Assembly (NCBI GenBank): GCA_021828225.1
Contig: JAKASH010000292.1
Coordinates: 1 to 5,235 of the forward strand
Length of the DNA: 5,235 nucleotides
Reading direction: 5' to 3'
From: Acidobacteriota bacterium
GTDB lineage: Bacteria; Acidobacteriota; Terriglobia; UBA7540
Below the pieces are notes generated by a model that saw nothing but the letters and a program-made list of their open reading frames with translations, did no database searches and was not told where the DNA came from. Shown one piece after another: positions 5,234 to 5,235 of this stretch (the stretch's first letter is position 1; the number at the start of each line of letters is the position of its first letter). The position numbers and the translations under genes were made by a program.

Positions 5234-5235
5234 CG

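Noticed and set aside
1..5235. CRISPR arrays, tRNA or rRNA genes, riboswitches
   Set aside because: No regularly spaced repeats, cloverleaf-like segments or conserved RNA cores were seen on reading both strands.
5046..5235. Plus-strand open frame at the right edge
   Set aside because: It lacks a ribosome binding site or recognisable motif, and the minus-strand frame ending at 5003 fits the orientation of the rest of the window better, though neither is certain.

Overview
The window is bacterial accessory DNA of fairly high GC. It is probably proteobacterial, perhaps alphaproteobacterial, judging from codon choice, the ORF6N protein and purine-rich Shine-Dalgarno sites; this placement is an inference. 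Every gene I can support lies on the minus strand, so transcription runs from high to low coordinates.

Right part (about 4292-5235): the 3' end of an unidentified gene enters at the edge (5003-5233). A complete ORF6N-domain protein gene follows (4427-4969). Next comes a 130-bp segment bounded by a perfect 20-bp inverted repeat (4292-4421), which looks like a small non-autonomous transposable element (MITE) flanked by CTAG. Its edge is 5 bp from the ORF6N stop codon.

Left part (4230 down to the window start): a tightly packed operon that I read as a short-Argonaute (SPARTA-type) immune module with unusual partners. In order of transcription it holds (1) a STAS-like plus GHKL/HATPase protein, (2) a STAS-like DUF4325 protein with a C-terminal winged helix, (3) a 50-codon proline-rich reading frame with a strong ribosome binding site, (4) an E2 ubiquitin-conjugating-like protein with a candidate active-site Cys and a C-terminal SEC-C zinc motif, (5) a TIR-APAZ protein with a putative NADase glutamate and a very acidic tail, and (6) the first 69 codons of a short prokaryotic Argonaute, overlapping gene 5 by GTGA and ending at an in-frame TAG just before the window edge.

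The TIR-APAZ and pAgo pair gives the probable core activity: nucleic-acid-guided sensing followed by NAD+ depletion. The E2-like protein has no E1, peptidase or ubiquitin-like gene in view. The STAS/GHKL pair resembles partner-switching regulators, but no sigma factor is visible. This combination is the most interesting part of the window.

Three places suggest damage or recoding: an in-frame TGA between the proline-rich segment and the E2 domain, a likely one-base frameshift just after the SEC-C motif, and the TAG at pAgo codon 70. The locus may be a decaying defence island, may carry sequencing errors, or may use unusual translation; raw reads and homologues would decide. All family assignments were made by eye, without database searches.
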